Origin: Natronosalvus hydrolyticus
GTDB taxonomy: Archaea; Halobacteriota; Halobacteria; Halobacteriales; Natrialbaceae
Assembly (NCBI GenBank): GCA_025517525.1
Contig: JAOPJZ010000003.1
Span: forward strand, 1 to 64,000
Direction of reading: 5' to 3'
Length of the DNA: 64,000 bases
Part shown: piece by piece, positions 50,399 to 58,578 of the stretch
Position numbering within the stretch: position 1 is the first letter of the stretch
Layout of the letters: each line of letters opens with the position of its first letter
Made by a program: the position numbers and the translations under genes
Notes under the pieces: model-generated
What the model saw: only the letters and a program-made list of their open reading frames with translations
The model's database searches: none
Told to the model about the DNA's origin: nothing

Positions 50399-51442
50399 AT
50401 GACTCAACACATATGCCGAACGTTCCAGACCGCACCGGCCGCCGTCCCCAGAGACGACACGGCGAAATACCTCCGCTCGGGCCTCACCGCCGAGGGCTTC
50501 CAGGCTCCCGACTGGCTCGTTCCCGACCTCGAGGACGGCACCGCACCCGATATGAAAGCGGCGGCCCTCGAGAACGTCTGCGAACTCGTCCCCGAACACG
50601 ACTTCCCGGGCGAGATCTGGCCACGCGTCCAGTGGAGTTACGACGACGAGCGCTTTCGGGACCGAGGGCGCGAGGAAATCGCGACGCTCGTCCGGGAACT
50701 CGGTGACGACATCGAAGGCGTCGTCGTCCCGAAAGTCGGCCGTCGCGAAGACGTCGAACGGGCGCTCGAGACCGTCGCCGATGCCGAATCCAAGGCCGGA
50801 CTGCCCGATGGGTCGATTGGCCTCTCGATCATCATCGAAACGGCGGCTGCACGCTCTGACCTTCGAGAGATTTCGATGCTCGGGTCCGGACCCCACGCAC
50901 GACTCACCGCGCTCGTCTTCGGGCCGGTCGACTACGCCGCCGAACTCGGCGGTCGGGACCTCGGTGATGGCCGCCCGCGCTGGGACGGCCTCCTCGAGGC
51001 GCTGTCGAACGAGGCCAGCGCAAACGGGTTGCTTGCCATCGGCGGTCCCTTCGACGACCTCTTTCGGGAACGGGCGGGCGTGACCATCTACAACGCCGAC
51101 GCTTACGCCGACCAGGTCGAGCGCGAGGCCCAGATCGGGCTCGATGGCTCCTGGTCGCTGTACCCCAAACAGACGATTCAGGCCAATCGGATTCATCTGC
51201 CAACGCCCGCCGAACTCGAGCGCGACGTCCACAAGATAGAGCAGTTCAACGCGGCCAAAGCCGAGGGCACGGGTGCGGTGACCATCGACGGTCAGATGGT
51301 CGACGAAGCGACGTTCAAGAACTTCCGTAACACCGTCGTAACGGTGCGAACGGTCCACGGAACTCGACCCGAACAGACGACCGAGTTGTACGACGATGGA
51401 TTGCTCGAGCGTGTGCTGGACCTCAAGCTATCATATCAGTAA
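50399..51442 (+). CDS. Beta-methylmalyl-CoA/malyl-CoA lyase (HpcH/CitE family)
   Basis: The 347-residue TIM-barrel aldolase has WLVPDLEDGTAPDMK (near 39-53), PRVQWSYDD, VVPKVGRREDV (near 112), SIIIETAAAR (near 144) and the FGPVDYAAELG metal-binding region (near 175). It is the CitE-like lyase that splits beta-methylmalyl-CoA into propionyl-CoA and glyoxylate. It stands 112 bp after mch with an AT-rich gap, so it may have an extra promoter. Substrate is inferred from the operon. Confidence 0.9.
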   Translation: MTQHICRTFQTAPAAVPRDDTAKYLRSGLTAEGFQAPDWLVPDLEDGTAPDMKAAALENVCELVPEHDFPGEIWPRVQWSYDDERFRDRGREEIATLVRELGDDIEGVVVPKVGRREDVERALETVADAESKAGLPDGSIGLSIIIETAAARSDLREISMLGSGPHARLTALVFGPVDYAAELGGRDLGDGRPRWDGLLEALSNEASANGLLAIGGPFDDLFRERAGVTIYNADAYADQVEREAQIGLDGSWSLYPKQTIQANRIHLPTPAELERDVHKIEQFNAAKAEGTGAVTIDGQMVDEATFKNFRNTVVTVRTVHGTRPEQTTELYDDGLLERVLDLKLSYQ

Positions 51443-51526
51443 TTATATTTGTACCATATCAGTTCTAAATAGTGTATTTGTCTGATAGGCGAGTGAATTA
51501 TTACCCGCCAATCCGAACGCTGGTGT

Positions 51527-51718
51527 ATGGATTACAAGGATACGGTCGTTGCTAGCCTTGCATTTCTCACCGGTATGTTCGGTGCAGCCGTAGCTGGTGG
51601 GATCGGTCTCGTTGCTGGGCTCTTCGTCGGTGCCGGCTTCGGTGCAACCTGGGCACACAAAACCGACCGTCGCACACGAAAGAAAACCACGGCACCGAAT
51701 CAACGACGTGAGGAGTGA
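51527..51718 (+). CDS. Small single-span glycine-zipper membrane protein
   Basis: The 63-residue frame codes for a hydrophobic segment (about residues 8-44) rich in Gly and Ala with GxxxG spacing (AAVAGGIGLVAGLFVGAGFG), then a strongly basic tail (RRTRKKTTAPNQRREE). It looks like a real small membrane protein, but no family is recognised. The overlapping minus-strand frame is less protein-like. No operon partner is seen. Confidence 0.5.
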   Translation: MDYKDTVVASLAFLTGMFGAAVAGGIGLVAGLFVGAGFGATWAHKTDRRTRKKTTAPNQRREE

Positions 51719-52005
51719 GTCAGGCAAGGGATGTTCTGGGTCACTCTAAGAAGTACCAAACCCAAAAAGTACCAGTTATCAAATGATAGATCTGCCATTT
51801 TGAAGTGATATCATCTGGTCGGAAATCATCCGCCAGTACGGAACAGCGCAGGACTGTTGGATGGACTTGACTCGAGCGGTGAGCGTGATACAAGAATGAC
51901 ATACTGTCTCTCGAGAAAATACCGTCTCTCGAGTCTGTACTCGGCGATCGTCGGCGAGGCCAGGCGGAACCACACTTTTTTCTCGACTCGGCGTCCAGAT
52001 TCAGT
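51719..52005. other. 287-bp intergenic region before uspA
   Basis: No gene is seen. The right end has ACTTTTTTC about 27 bases before the uspA ATG, a possible weak promoter element. Confidence 0.35.
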
Positions 52006-52416
52006 ATGGCAATCCTCGTCCCCTACGACGGTTCGACGCCCGCACACCAGGCGGTTCGACACGCAGCTGAGACCTATCCCGACGCCGAACTGGTCCTGCT
52101 TCGCGTCATCGAACTCGCTGAGGGCTACACGAGCGCGGGGTTCAACCTCCTGCGAGAACAGTTCGACGAGGCCGAAGCGGCACCCGATGTGTCCACAGAA
52201 TTGCGGAGCCTCCTGGACGAATCCGGTGTCGAGTTCCGGGTCGAAACCGCCGTCGGTTCTCCGGCTCGAGAGATCGTCGACTTCGCCGCCGAGAACGACA
52301 TCGACCACATCATCATCGGGAGCCACGGTCGTCAGGGCGTCTCACGAGTGCTGCTGGGGAGTGTGGCCGAGAAGGTGGTTCGTCGGGCCCCGATACCGGT
52401 GACCGTGGTTCGGTAG
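52006..52416 (+). CDS. UspA family universal stress protein
   Basis: The 136-residue protein is a standard single UspA domain: VPYDGSTPAHQAVRHA at the start (about residues 5-20), and the ATP-binding GSHGRQGVSRVLLGSVAEKVVRRAPIPV-type end split over residues 105-132. It is monocistronic and convergent with the thioredoxin-like gene. The function is a general stress or nucleotide-binding role. Confidence 0.92.
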   Translation: MAILVPYDGSTPAHQAVRHAAETYPDAELVLLRVIELAEGYTSAGFNLLREQFDEAEAAPDVSTELRSLLDESGVEFRVETAVGSPAREIVDFAAENDIDHIIIGSHGRQGVSRVLLGSVAEKVVRRAPIPVTVVR

Positions 52417-52437
52417 ACAGTGGCACTACGAACGCCG

Positions 52438-52800
52438 TCAGGCAGAGAGACCCTGTTCGAGCCACTCGCGTAGCTCCTCACCCGGAATGAACCCATCGGC
52501 CCGCCTCGCGACCACGTCACCGTTTTCGAACAGGACGAAGAGTGGAACGCTTCGGACGTCGAATCGCTCGATCAGGGGTGGGTCGTCCCGTGGGTTGATC
52601 GTTCCCACCGCGACGTCGGTCGATTTGGCGATGCCGGTGATAACCGGCTCCATCGACGCACAGATGCCACAGCCGTCGGTGTAAAACTCGAGCAAGACGA
52701 CCGAGTGCTCGTCGACGAACGCCTCGAGGTCGGCCTCGTTTTCGAGGGCTACGGGTCGGTTGACTGGTTCATCGCGGTCGGATGTGGCAGTGTCGCTCAT
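52438..52800 (-). CDS. Thioredoxin family protein
   Basis: The 120-residue protein has a thioredoxin fold with active site FYTDGCGICASM (CxxC as CGIC, near residues 42-45) and the cis-proline in VRSVPLFVLF (near 85). It probably acts as a disulfide reductase in the cytosol. I chose the ATG at 52800 (MSDTATS), with a second ATG two codons upstream possible. It is divergent from the geranylgeranyl reductase gene. Confidence 0.88.
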   Translation of the reverse strand: MSDTATSDRDEPVNRPVALENEADLEAFVDEHSVVLLEFYTDGCGICASMEPVITGIAKSTDVAVGTINPRDDPPLIERFDVRSVPLFVLFENGDVVARRADGFIPGEELREWLEQGLSA

Positions 52801-52979
52801 GGCCATAGAAAGGGCTCGAAGCATCTTGAGGGTGTGGCCTCGAGGCCCAGTGGTCATACCAATGACCGTGTGGGAATGCGGTCGATATCATGGCTACCCA
52901 TGGTTGAAGCCATATCCCGTCGAACGAGCACAACCCGACCCTGCCGCCGTTCTTTCACGCCGCGATGATTTTCAGGCAC

Positions 52980-52986
52980 TTTAATA
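52980..52986 (+). promoter_or_regulatory. TATA box of the geranylgeranyl reductase gene
   Basis: TTTAATA ends 25 bases before the ATG at 53011, the usual leaderless spacing. Confidence 0.55.
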
Positions 52987-53010
52987 GGGGTCGCTGAGTC
53001 CCAACGGCAT

Positions 53011-54393
53011 ATGGAACACGTTGACGTCGCCATCGTCGGCGGTGGCCCGGCCGGCGCATCCGCCGCCGAGCACGCCGCGGCCCACGGTGCCGAAACCGTC
53101 CTCTTCGAGCAGGGCGTCCCCCGCGAAGACCGCGAGGGACTCGGACCCGATTCGACCGATGCCGCGGGGATGCTCGACTACTGGATCGACATCATGGACT
53201 TCGATTACGAGGAGATTCCCGACGAGGTCATCCACCGGGAACTCGAGGGAACCGAGTTCATCGGCCCCTCGAGTCGCGTCCGCCTCGAGACCACTGGCAT
53301 CGAAGCCAGCTATCCGAAGTTCGGCTACACCTTCCACCGCGCCCGAATGGACGACTGGCTCCACGAGCGGGCAAGCGATGCCGGAGCCGACCTGCGCGTC
53401 GGGACAGGCGTCAAGGACCTCGAGACCGACCTCTCGGGCGTCGAGACGAGCCACATCCTGACGCTCGCAAACGGCGACAAACTCGAGGCGACCCACGTCG
53501 TGCTGGCCGACGGCCCACAACGTCGGATCACGCTGAACGCCCTGGATCAGTTCCTGCCGGTGGGAAAAAGCGTCTCCGACCATCTCTCGCCACCGAAAGC
53601 GAACCACATCGCTTACCAGGAGTATCGCGAGTTCCCCGAGGAACTGTTCGCGGAGTTCGAAGACACCCTCAAGTTCTGGTGGGGCTACATGCCCGGCGAA
53701 ACCGCCTATCCGTGGATTTTCCCCAACGACGGTACAGTCGCCCGCGTCGGCCTGACGATGCCCATCGGGATGGACCTCGAGGACGTCGCCCACCCCGAAT
53801 CCTACAAACTCCTGAAGCCGAGCGACGACCGCATTCCACAGGGTGGCGAGTACATCCGCCGCCTGCTCGAACTCGAGTACGGCGACGAGTACGACATCGA
53901 AGAAGACATTCCCCTCGTCGAAGACCGCGGGAAGTCGAAGGGCACTGAAACCTATCCCATCTCCTCGACGCGACCCATCGATTCGCCGGTGGGGGCGAAC
54001 ATCGCCGTCGCCGGCGGTGCAATGGGGACCACCTCGGCGTTCCACGAAGGCGGCTACCACGTCGCCGTTCGCTCGGGCAAAATCGCGGGGCGCCTCGCAG
54101 CGACTGACGGCCTCGAACACTACAACGAGGTCTGGAAGCGCGCAATCGGTGACGAACTCCTGCGGAACATCGCCTTCGCCGATATCGTCAAAGACTACGA
54201 ACCGGACGACTGGGACCGGGCGTTCGACGTCGTCAGTGGCATGCAGAGCTCGAGCGACGAGGGATCCATTCTCGGGAAGAAATACAGCGCCGGTGTCGGC
54301 GCGACGAAGATTCTCGGCGCGTACAAAAAACGGAAATTCAAATATCGAAAGGGTCGGTACGTTCAGTTGCGGGAAGACGAGTACGTCTACTGA
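53011..54393 (+). CDS. Geranylgeranyl reductase family flavoprotein (archaeal lipid saturation)
   Basis: The 460-residue flavoprotein starts with VAIVGGGPAGASAAEHA (GxGxxG, residues 6-22), has YTFHRARMDDWLHERA (near 109-124), the family-typical YPWIFPNDGTVARVGL (near 232) and VAGGAMGTTSAFHEGGYHVAVRSG near 333. It matches haloarchaeal digeranylgeranylglycerophospholipid reductase-type enzymes that hydrogenate isoprenoid chains of membrane lipids. The basic C-terminal (YKKRKFKYRKGRY) could contact the membrane. The exact isoprenoid substrate is not certain. Confidence 0.86.
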   Translation: MEHVDVAIVGGGPAGASAAEHAAAHGAETVLFEQGVPREDREGLGPDSTDAAGMLDYWIDIMDFDYEEIPDEVIHRELEGTEFIGPSSRVRLETTGIEASYPKFGYTFHRARMDDWLHERASDAGADLRVGTGVKDLETDLSGVETSHILTLANGDKLEATHVVLADGPQRRITLNALDQFLPVGKSVSDHLSPPKANHIAYQEYREFPEELFAEFEDTLKFWWGYMPGETAYPWIFPNDGTVARVGLTMPIGMDLEDVAHPESYKLLKPSDDRIPQGGEYIRRLLELEYGDEYDIEEDIPLVEDRGKSKGTETYPISSTRPIDSPVGANIAVAGGAMGTTSAFHEGGYHVAVRSGKIAGRLAATDGLEHYNEVWKRAIGDELLRNIAFADIVKDYEPDDWDRAFDVVSGMQSSSDEGSILGKKYSAGVGATKILGAYKKRKFKYRKGRYVQLREDEYVY

Positions 54394-54422
54394 GAAAGCG
54401 AGGTTGTTTCGGGAGACGAGTT

Positions 54423-55709
54423 TTACGCCTCACTCGAGAGCCGTTTCATCGCCGCCGCGAGCACCCGCGTTGCCGTTGCACAGTCCGCCCAGTCGGTCCA
54501 CTCGAGCGGGCTGTGGGAGTAGCCCCCACGTGAGGGCGAAAAGAGCATCCCCGTATCGGTGACGCGGGCGACGTGCATCGCGTCGTGAGCTGCCCCGGAA
54601 TGGAGGTCCAGCGAGTCGATATCCATATCTGCTGCTCCAAACTCGAGTGCCTGCCGACAGCGCTCGCTCATCGGGGCTGGCTCGACCTCGAGGTGGCGTT
54701 CGACCGTCGTTTCCACGCCGCGTTCGACCTCGATGTCCTCGAGGAACGTCTCGGCCTCACCGAGCAACTCGCGCATGACTTTGCCGTCGACGTCTCGCAC
54801 GTCGACACCGAGGTCAACCGCGCCGGGAATCACGTTCGTCGCGTTCGGACGAACGGTGCACTTGCCGACCGTCGCGACCGCAGTGTTATCGCCGGCTTCG
54901 GCGGCACGGTTGCCCGCAGCCTCGAGTTCCAGCACGAACTCGCTGGCGGCCGCGAGCGCGTCGGTCCGCTCGCCCATCGCGGTCGTGCCAGCGTGGTTGG
55001 CCTCGCCGCGTATTCGGACGCTCGAGTGTGAGATACCCGTAATATCGGTGACGATGCCGACAGGGACCCCTCGCGTTTCGAGCACGGTGTCTTGCTCGAC
55101 GTGAACCTCAAGAAAGGCCTCCCACTCGCTCGCGTCGAGTCGACCCTCGCCACGGTAGCCGATCGTTTCGAGGGCGTCCTCGAGCGTTCGTTCGTTGCCC
55201 TGGTTCTCACCGCCGTCGCTCAGCGCGCCGCCGTCGGACAGGGCCAGGGCGTCTTCGACCGAGCGCTGGCCAGTGGCAACCGATGAGCCGAGCAATCCGC
55301 CCGAGAACGTCGACCCCTCCTCTTCGGTGAACGAGACGACGGTAAGCGGCCGGGCGGGTTCGAATCCAGACTCCTGTAACGAGCGAACGGCTTCGAGGGC
55401 AGCGTAAACGCCCAGCGGCCCATCGAAGATACCGCCCTCGGGGACCGAATCGAGATGACTGCCGGCGGCGACCGCTCCGGCCTCCCGGTCGGCGCTGGCG
55501 GGCGTCCAGGTCCCGGTCACGTTGCCGACGGCGTCGACACTAACGGCCAGTTCGGCGGCCTCGAGTCGCTCGACGAACCGATCTCGAGCCTGCCGATTGG
55601 CTTCGCTGCCCGTGAGCACCGTTCGCCCCCAGCCCTCGGACGCGTCAACTTCTCCAATCTTGCCGGAGGCCTCGAGGTCGGCCCGTAATCGTTCCGCGTC
55701 GATATCCAT
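54423..55709 (-). CDS. M20 family N-carbamoyl-amino-acid hydrolase / allantoate amidohydrolase-like
   Basis: The 428-residue zinc hydrolase of the HyuC/AllC group keeps its metal and catalytic residues: GSHLDSVPEGGIFDGPLG (near 83-100), FTEEEGSTF (near 127), EVHVEQ (near 199) and the histidine in LHSGAAHDAM (near 378). The group hydrolyses N-carbamoyl-L-amino acids, beta-ureidopropionate or allantoate, releasing ammonia and CO2. A short Ser/Asp/Gly-rich insertion (LSDGGALSDGGENQG near 155) is unusual. The hydantoinase-family enzyme and the two racemases of this window would be natural partners, though 14-34 kb away. Confidence 0.87.
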   Translation of the reverse strand: MDIDAERLRADLEASGKIGEVDASEGWGRTVLTGSEANRQARDRFVERLEAAELAVSVDAVGNVTGTWTPASADREAGAVAAGSHLDSVPEGGIFDGPLGVYAALEAVRSLQESGFEPARPLTVVSFTEEEGSTFSGGLLGSSVATGQRSVEDALALSDGGALSDGGENQGNERTLEDALETIGYRGEGRLDASEWEAFLEVHVEQDTVLETRGVPVGIVTDITGISHSSVRIRGEANHAGTTAMGERTDALAAASEFVLELEAAGNRAAEAGDNTAVATVGKCTVRPNATNVIPGAVDLGVDVRDVDGKVMRELLGEAETFLEDIEVERGVETTVERHLEVEPAPMSERCRQALEFGAADMDIDSLDLHSGAAHDAMHVARVTDTGMLFSPSRGGYSHSPLEWTDWADCATATRVLAAAMKRLSSEA

Positions 55710-55854
55710 ACCCGCGTCTCGTCGGCCAGGGCGATGTGTGTTGTGTCACAGGCGATCCACACCGAGGCAGTTTCGTCCGGACGACGTATCAGAGGGACTG
55801 TTGTGACACTGTTCCGTCGAGCGCTCGATACGGGGTTTGCGTTCGGTGGCACGG

Positions 55855-55939
55855 ACTATAGTAGCCAGTGAAACGATTGACACACCGACCGCGACGTCAT
55901 CTTGGGAGAGGGTGTGCAATGACGTTCACTGGCTCCAAT
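55855..55939. repeat. Palindromic MITE-like element, copy 1
   Basis: The element starts ACTATAGTAGCCAGTGAAAC and ends in GTTCACTGGCTCC, giving imperfect terminal inverted repeats of about 20 bases. It is one of three copies (others at 58221 and 63657) of about 85 bp. All are intergenic. Confidence 0.75.
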
Positions 55940-55954
55940 ACAAGAGCCCCTCTC

Positions 55955-56035
55955 ATACGGCCTACTGTAACGTTTTACCGGTGATTGCCCATACCGGGTC
56001 GGCAATCACCGGGAAGAGAATACAGTACACCGTAT
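55955..56035. repeat. Second palindromic element with a perfect 12-bp inner stem
   Basis: The ends ATACGGCCTACTGTA and TACAGTACACCGTAT are inverted repeats (two mismatches). Inside, CCGGTGATTGCC (55978-55989) and GGCAATCACCGG (56001-56012) form a perfect stem with an 11-base loop. It lies 15 bp after MITE copy 1. It may be another non-autonomous element or a structured leader of the gene at 56116. Confidence 0.65.
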
Positions 56036-56115
56036 CAGTCCCTGCAGTCGCCGCTGGACAGCACGCCACTCGAGACACCACGCTTTTTGCCCTCCCGGCA
56101 CCATTTTCGACCAGT

Positions 56116-56598
56116 ATGTCCGTCGAAAACGACGTCCTTCCCTACGTCGACAACCTGGTGTACGAACCGACGCAAGTCCACGACCACGGCGTCGACCTGA
56201 CGGTCAGCGCCATCTACGAGGTCGCCGGCCCCGGACGACTGGATTTCGGCGGCGACGAACTCGAGGATGCCGACCTCGAGCCCGTAGAAACCGAGCCACG
56301 AAATCCCGACGACGAGTACGAGTGGTGGGACCTCGAGGGCGGCCAGTACGTCGTCCAGTACAACGAGTTCCTGACCGGCGGGGACGAACCGCTCGTTATC
56401 CAGCCGCGAAACGAACTGCTGGCTCGAGGTGGCTCGCACCCGACCGTCCACGTCGCCTCGCATCTGCCCCTGTTGCCGCTGTCGGTTCCGGCTGGCGGCC
56501 TCAGAGTCAAAGAAAACGCGCGGATCTCGACGTTGCTGTCAACTGCCGATACCGACGACGGGACTGATGCCAGGGCCGTCGACGCAAGCGAACAGTAA
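56116..56598 (+). CDS. dUTPase/dCTP deaminase-fold protein, possibly non-catalytic
   Basis: The 160-residue protein resembles haloarchaeal dCTP deaminase/dUTP diphosphatase (about 155-195 residues). It has HDHGVDLTVSAIYEV (near 19-33, where active forms have QPNGVDLT), GQYVVQYNE and VIQPRNELLARGG (near 94-106, where active enzymes have a PRSS-type motif). The substrate-loop region reads SHLPLLPL instead of a GY.G-type motif. I therefore read it as a divergent family member that may bind but not hydrolyse nucleotides. The ATG at 56116 is chosen because the upstream extension runs through two palindromic elements. Confidence 0.68.
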   Translation: MSVENDVLPYVDNLVYEPTQVHDHGVDLTVSAIYEVAGPGRLDFGGDELEDADLEPVETEPRNPDDEYEWWDLEGGQYVVQYNEFLTGGDEPLVIQPRNELLARGGSHPTVHVASHLPLLPLSVPAGGLRVKENARISTLLSTADTDDGTDARAVDASEQ

Positions 56599-56775
56599 CC
56601 GTACGACGTGACTACCGCGGCCAGTAGACACACCGAACGATCGTTACAAGGCGCCTCGAGGGATGGTAATCTTCGATTTATTCGGCACGATTTTCTGGCC
56701 CACCCAGGGCGACATATAACGCCAGCGTGTATCAGCTTCATATACGGCCTCGGTGGAGTTGCTGCCGGTGATACA

Positions 56776-57204
56776 GTGACAGAAACCAGCTTTGCCACCC
56801 ACGAATGGTGGGAATCGTTCAAGGAGACCGTGAACGACGACGACGAGATGAAAGTGCGAGGGCACGACAAGTTCAACGAAAACTTCTACATCGACATCGG
56901 TGACGAACGCGTCCTGATTAGGATGGATGGCGGACAGATCAGTGACATCACACCCAACCCGACGATGAACCACCAGTGGTCGTTCGGGGTCGAGGGCGAC
57001 CGCGAAGCCTGGGAGGAGTTCGTTCAGGAGACGCCGCCAGCGTTCAACCACGAGATCATCGCCTCGCACTATCGCAGTGCGGTTCGCAACGAGGATGGAC
57101 ACCTCCAGTTGACCGGCGACAACAAGCGCATCTTCCAGAACCTTCGGGCGTTCCAGCGAACGCTCGACCTGATGCGCGTGGCACACAACAACGGAGGGAC
57201 ATAG
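56776..57204 (+). CDS. SCP2-like small protein, partner of the alpha/beta hydrolase
   Basis: The 142-residue acidic protein (GTG start at 56776, VTETSFATHEWWESF) has a pattern resembling SCP2 sterol-carrier domains: FNENFYIDIGDERVLIRMDGG (near 35-55), WSFGVEGDREAWEEFV (near 70-85) and a C-terminal helix. The fold assignment is tentative. Its stop ends directly at the ATG of the alpha/beta hydrolase gene, so the two form an operon and probably handle the same hydrophobic substrate. An ATG at codon 25 is a possible alternative start. Confidence 0.65.
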   Translation: MTETSFATHEWWESFKETVNDDDEMKVRGHDKFNENFYIDIGDERVLIRMDGGQISDITPNPTMNHQWSFGVEGDREAWEEFVQETPPAFNHEIIASHYRSAVRNEDGHLQLTGDNKRIFQNLRAFQRTLDLMRVAHNNGGT

Positions 57205-58170
57205 ATGACGGAGACACACCAACACGGCGACGTCGAACCGATCACGGGCAAATACGTCCACGTCGAAATCGAGGGCGTCAACCACCGCGTGTACGTCGAA
57301 GAGAACGGTCCCGAAGACGGCATCCCGCTGCTCTGTCAGCACACCGCGGGGAACAACTGTCAGGAGTGGCGACACCTTCTGACTGACGAGAACCTGACCG
57401 AGGACTTTCGCATCATCGCCCACGACCTGCCGTTCCACGGCAAATCCGTGCCGCCGACGACACAGCAGTGGTGGACCGAAGACTACACCATGACCGCAAA
57501 GCGGTTCACCGAAACCCTTGTCGGTATCGCCGACGCGATGGACCTCGAGGACCCCATCTACATGGGCTCGAGCATGGGCGGGAACATCTGTCTCGAGCTG
57601 GCCGACTGGTATCCGGACCGGTTCCGCGCACTGATCGGCCTCGAGTGCGGGGCTCACAGTCCCGGCTTCTACATCGACTGGCTGGACCACCCGCAGGTGA
57701 ACACCACTGAGGTAAACGCCTACGCCTGCTGGGGGTTGATGGCACCGCAAAGCCCCGAACAGGCCCGCCGAGAGACGATGTATCTCTACGAGCAGGGGGC
57801 GACGGGCGTGTTCAAAGGCGATCTGTACTACTACTCCGTCGATCACGATTACCGGGACAAACTCGACCAAGTCAACGCCCAGGAGTGCCCGCTGTACATC
57901 GTCAACGGCGAGTACGATTACCTGACGACGCCCGAAGACGGGCGACAGACCGCAGAGGGCATTGGTGAGGGCGCAACCGCCATCGAGATGGCCGAAATCG
58001 GTCACTTCCCGATGAGCGAGCATCCCGACCTGTTCAACGCCTACATCACGGAGATTCTTGCGGACGTCACCGGCGACCGCGACGAGGACCTTCCGGACGT
58101 GATGACGCCGGATGACGTGGGTATCGAACTCCACCCACCAGCGCCAGCCCGCGAGAAACCAGCGGACTGA
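57205..58170 (+). CDS. Alpha/beta hydrolase
   Basis: The 321-residue alpha/beta hydrolase has the oxyanion region CQHTAGNNCQEW (near 49-60), HDLPFHGKS, nucleophile elbow GSSMGGN (near 121-127), the acid in VNGEYDYLTTPEDG (near 238) and catalytic histidine in EIGHFPMSEHP (near 268-278). It is close to esterases and C-C hydrolases acting on ring-derived compounds. It is coupled to the SCP2-like gene immediately upstream. Substrate is unknown. Confidence 0.85.
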   Translation: MTETHQHGDVEPITGKYVHVEIEGVNHRVYVEENGPEDGIPLLCQHTAGNNCQEWRHLLTDENLTEDFRIIAHDLPFHGKSVPPTTQQWWTEDYTMTAKRFTETLVGIADAMDLEDPIYMGSSMGGNICLELADWYPDRFRALIGLECGAHSPGFYIDWLDHPQVNTTEVNAYACWGLMAPQSPEQARRETMYLYEQGATGVFKGDLYYYSVDHDYRDKLDQVNAQECPLYIVNGEYDYLTTPEDGRQTAEGIGEGATAIEMAEIGHFPMSEHPDLFNAYITEILADVTGDRDEDLPDVMTPDDVGIELHPPAPAREKPAD

Positions 58171-58578
58171 TCCGGGCTGCTGTACCCCTTCTCGACAGTT
58201 TTTCCTCGAGACTCGAGAAACTATAGTAGACAGTGAAACGGTTTACACACCTAACGCGACGGAATCTTGCGATAGAGTGTGCAATGACTTTCACTGGCCA
58301 CTATAGAACACGGACACCGGACCGTGTCGGTGCCGTTCCCGAGTGACAGGCGACTTGTTCCCGATGACCGCCACCGAACTGCCGATACTGAACGGTCATC
58401 GTCAGTCCGAGTCGTCGCTTTCGTGTCTCTCGAACGCACCTTCGTTGCAGGTCAAAAATGCTCGAGGAGCCACCCACCGTTCAACCTTCTGGTATCTTTT
58501 GAAATCACGTATAAAGGAGACTCAATAACACGCCAAGATTTAAGTCAGCAGCCTCGCTGAATCAGGATATTGGGTCAC
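58171..58578. other. 408-bp intergenic region with MITE copy 2
   Basis: It contains the palindromic element at 58221-58306, preceded by the palindrome CTCGAGACTCGAG near 58204. The rest has no gene. ATTTAAG at about 58536-58542 may be the promoter element of the small gene at 58579. Confidence 0.5.
58221..58306. repeat. Palindromic MITE-like element, copy 2
   Basis: This 86-bp element starts CTATAGTAGACAGTGAAACG and ends CTTTCACTGGCCACTATAG. It has near-perfect terminal inverted repeats of about 19 bases, in the same orientation as copy 1. Confidence 0.82.

Noticed and set aside
51443..51727. 94-codon minus-strand frame over the small membrane protein gene
   Set aside because: The plus-strand frame gives a coherent membrane span with a basic tail; the minus-strand translation has no pattern.
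56644..58134. 496-codon minus-strand frame opposite the SCP2-like and hydrolase genes
   Set aside because: It spans two convincing plus-strand genes and has no recognisable motif; composition is that of a mirror frame.
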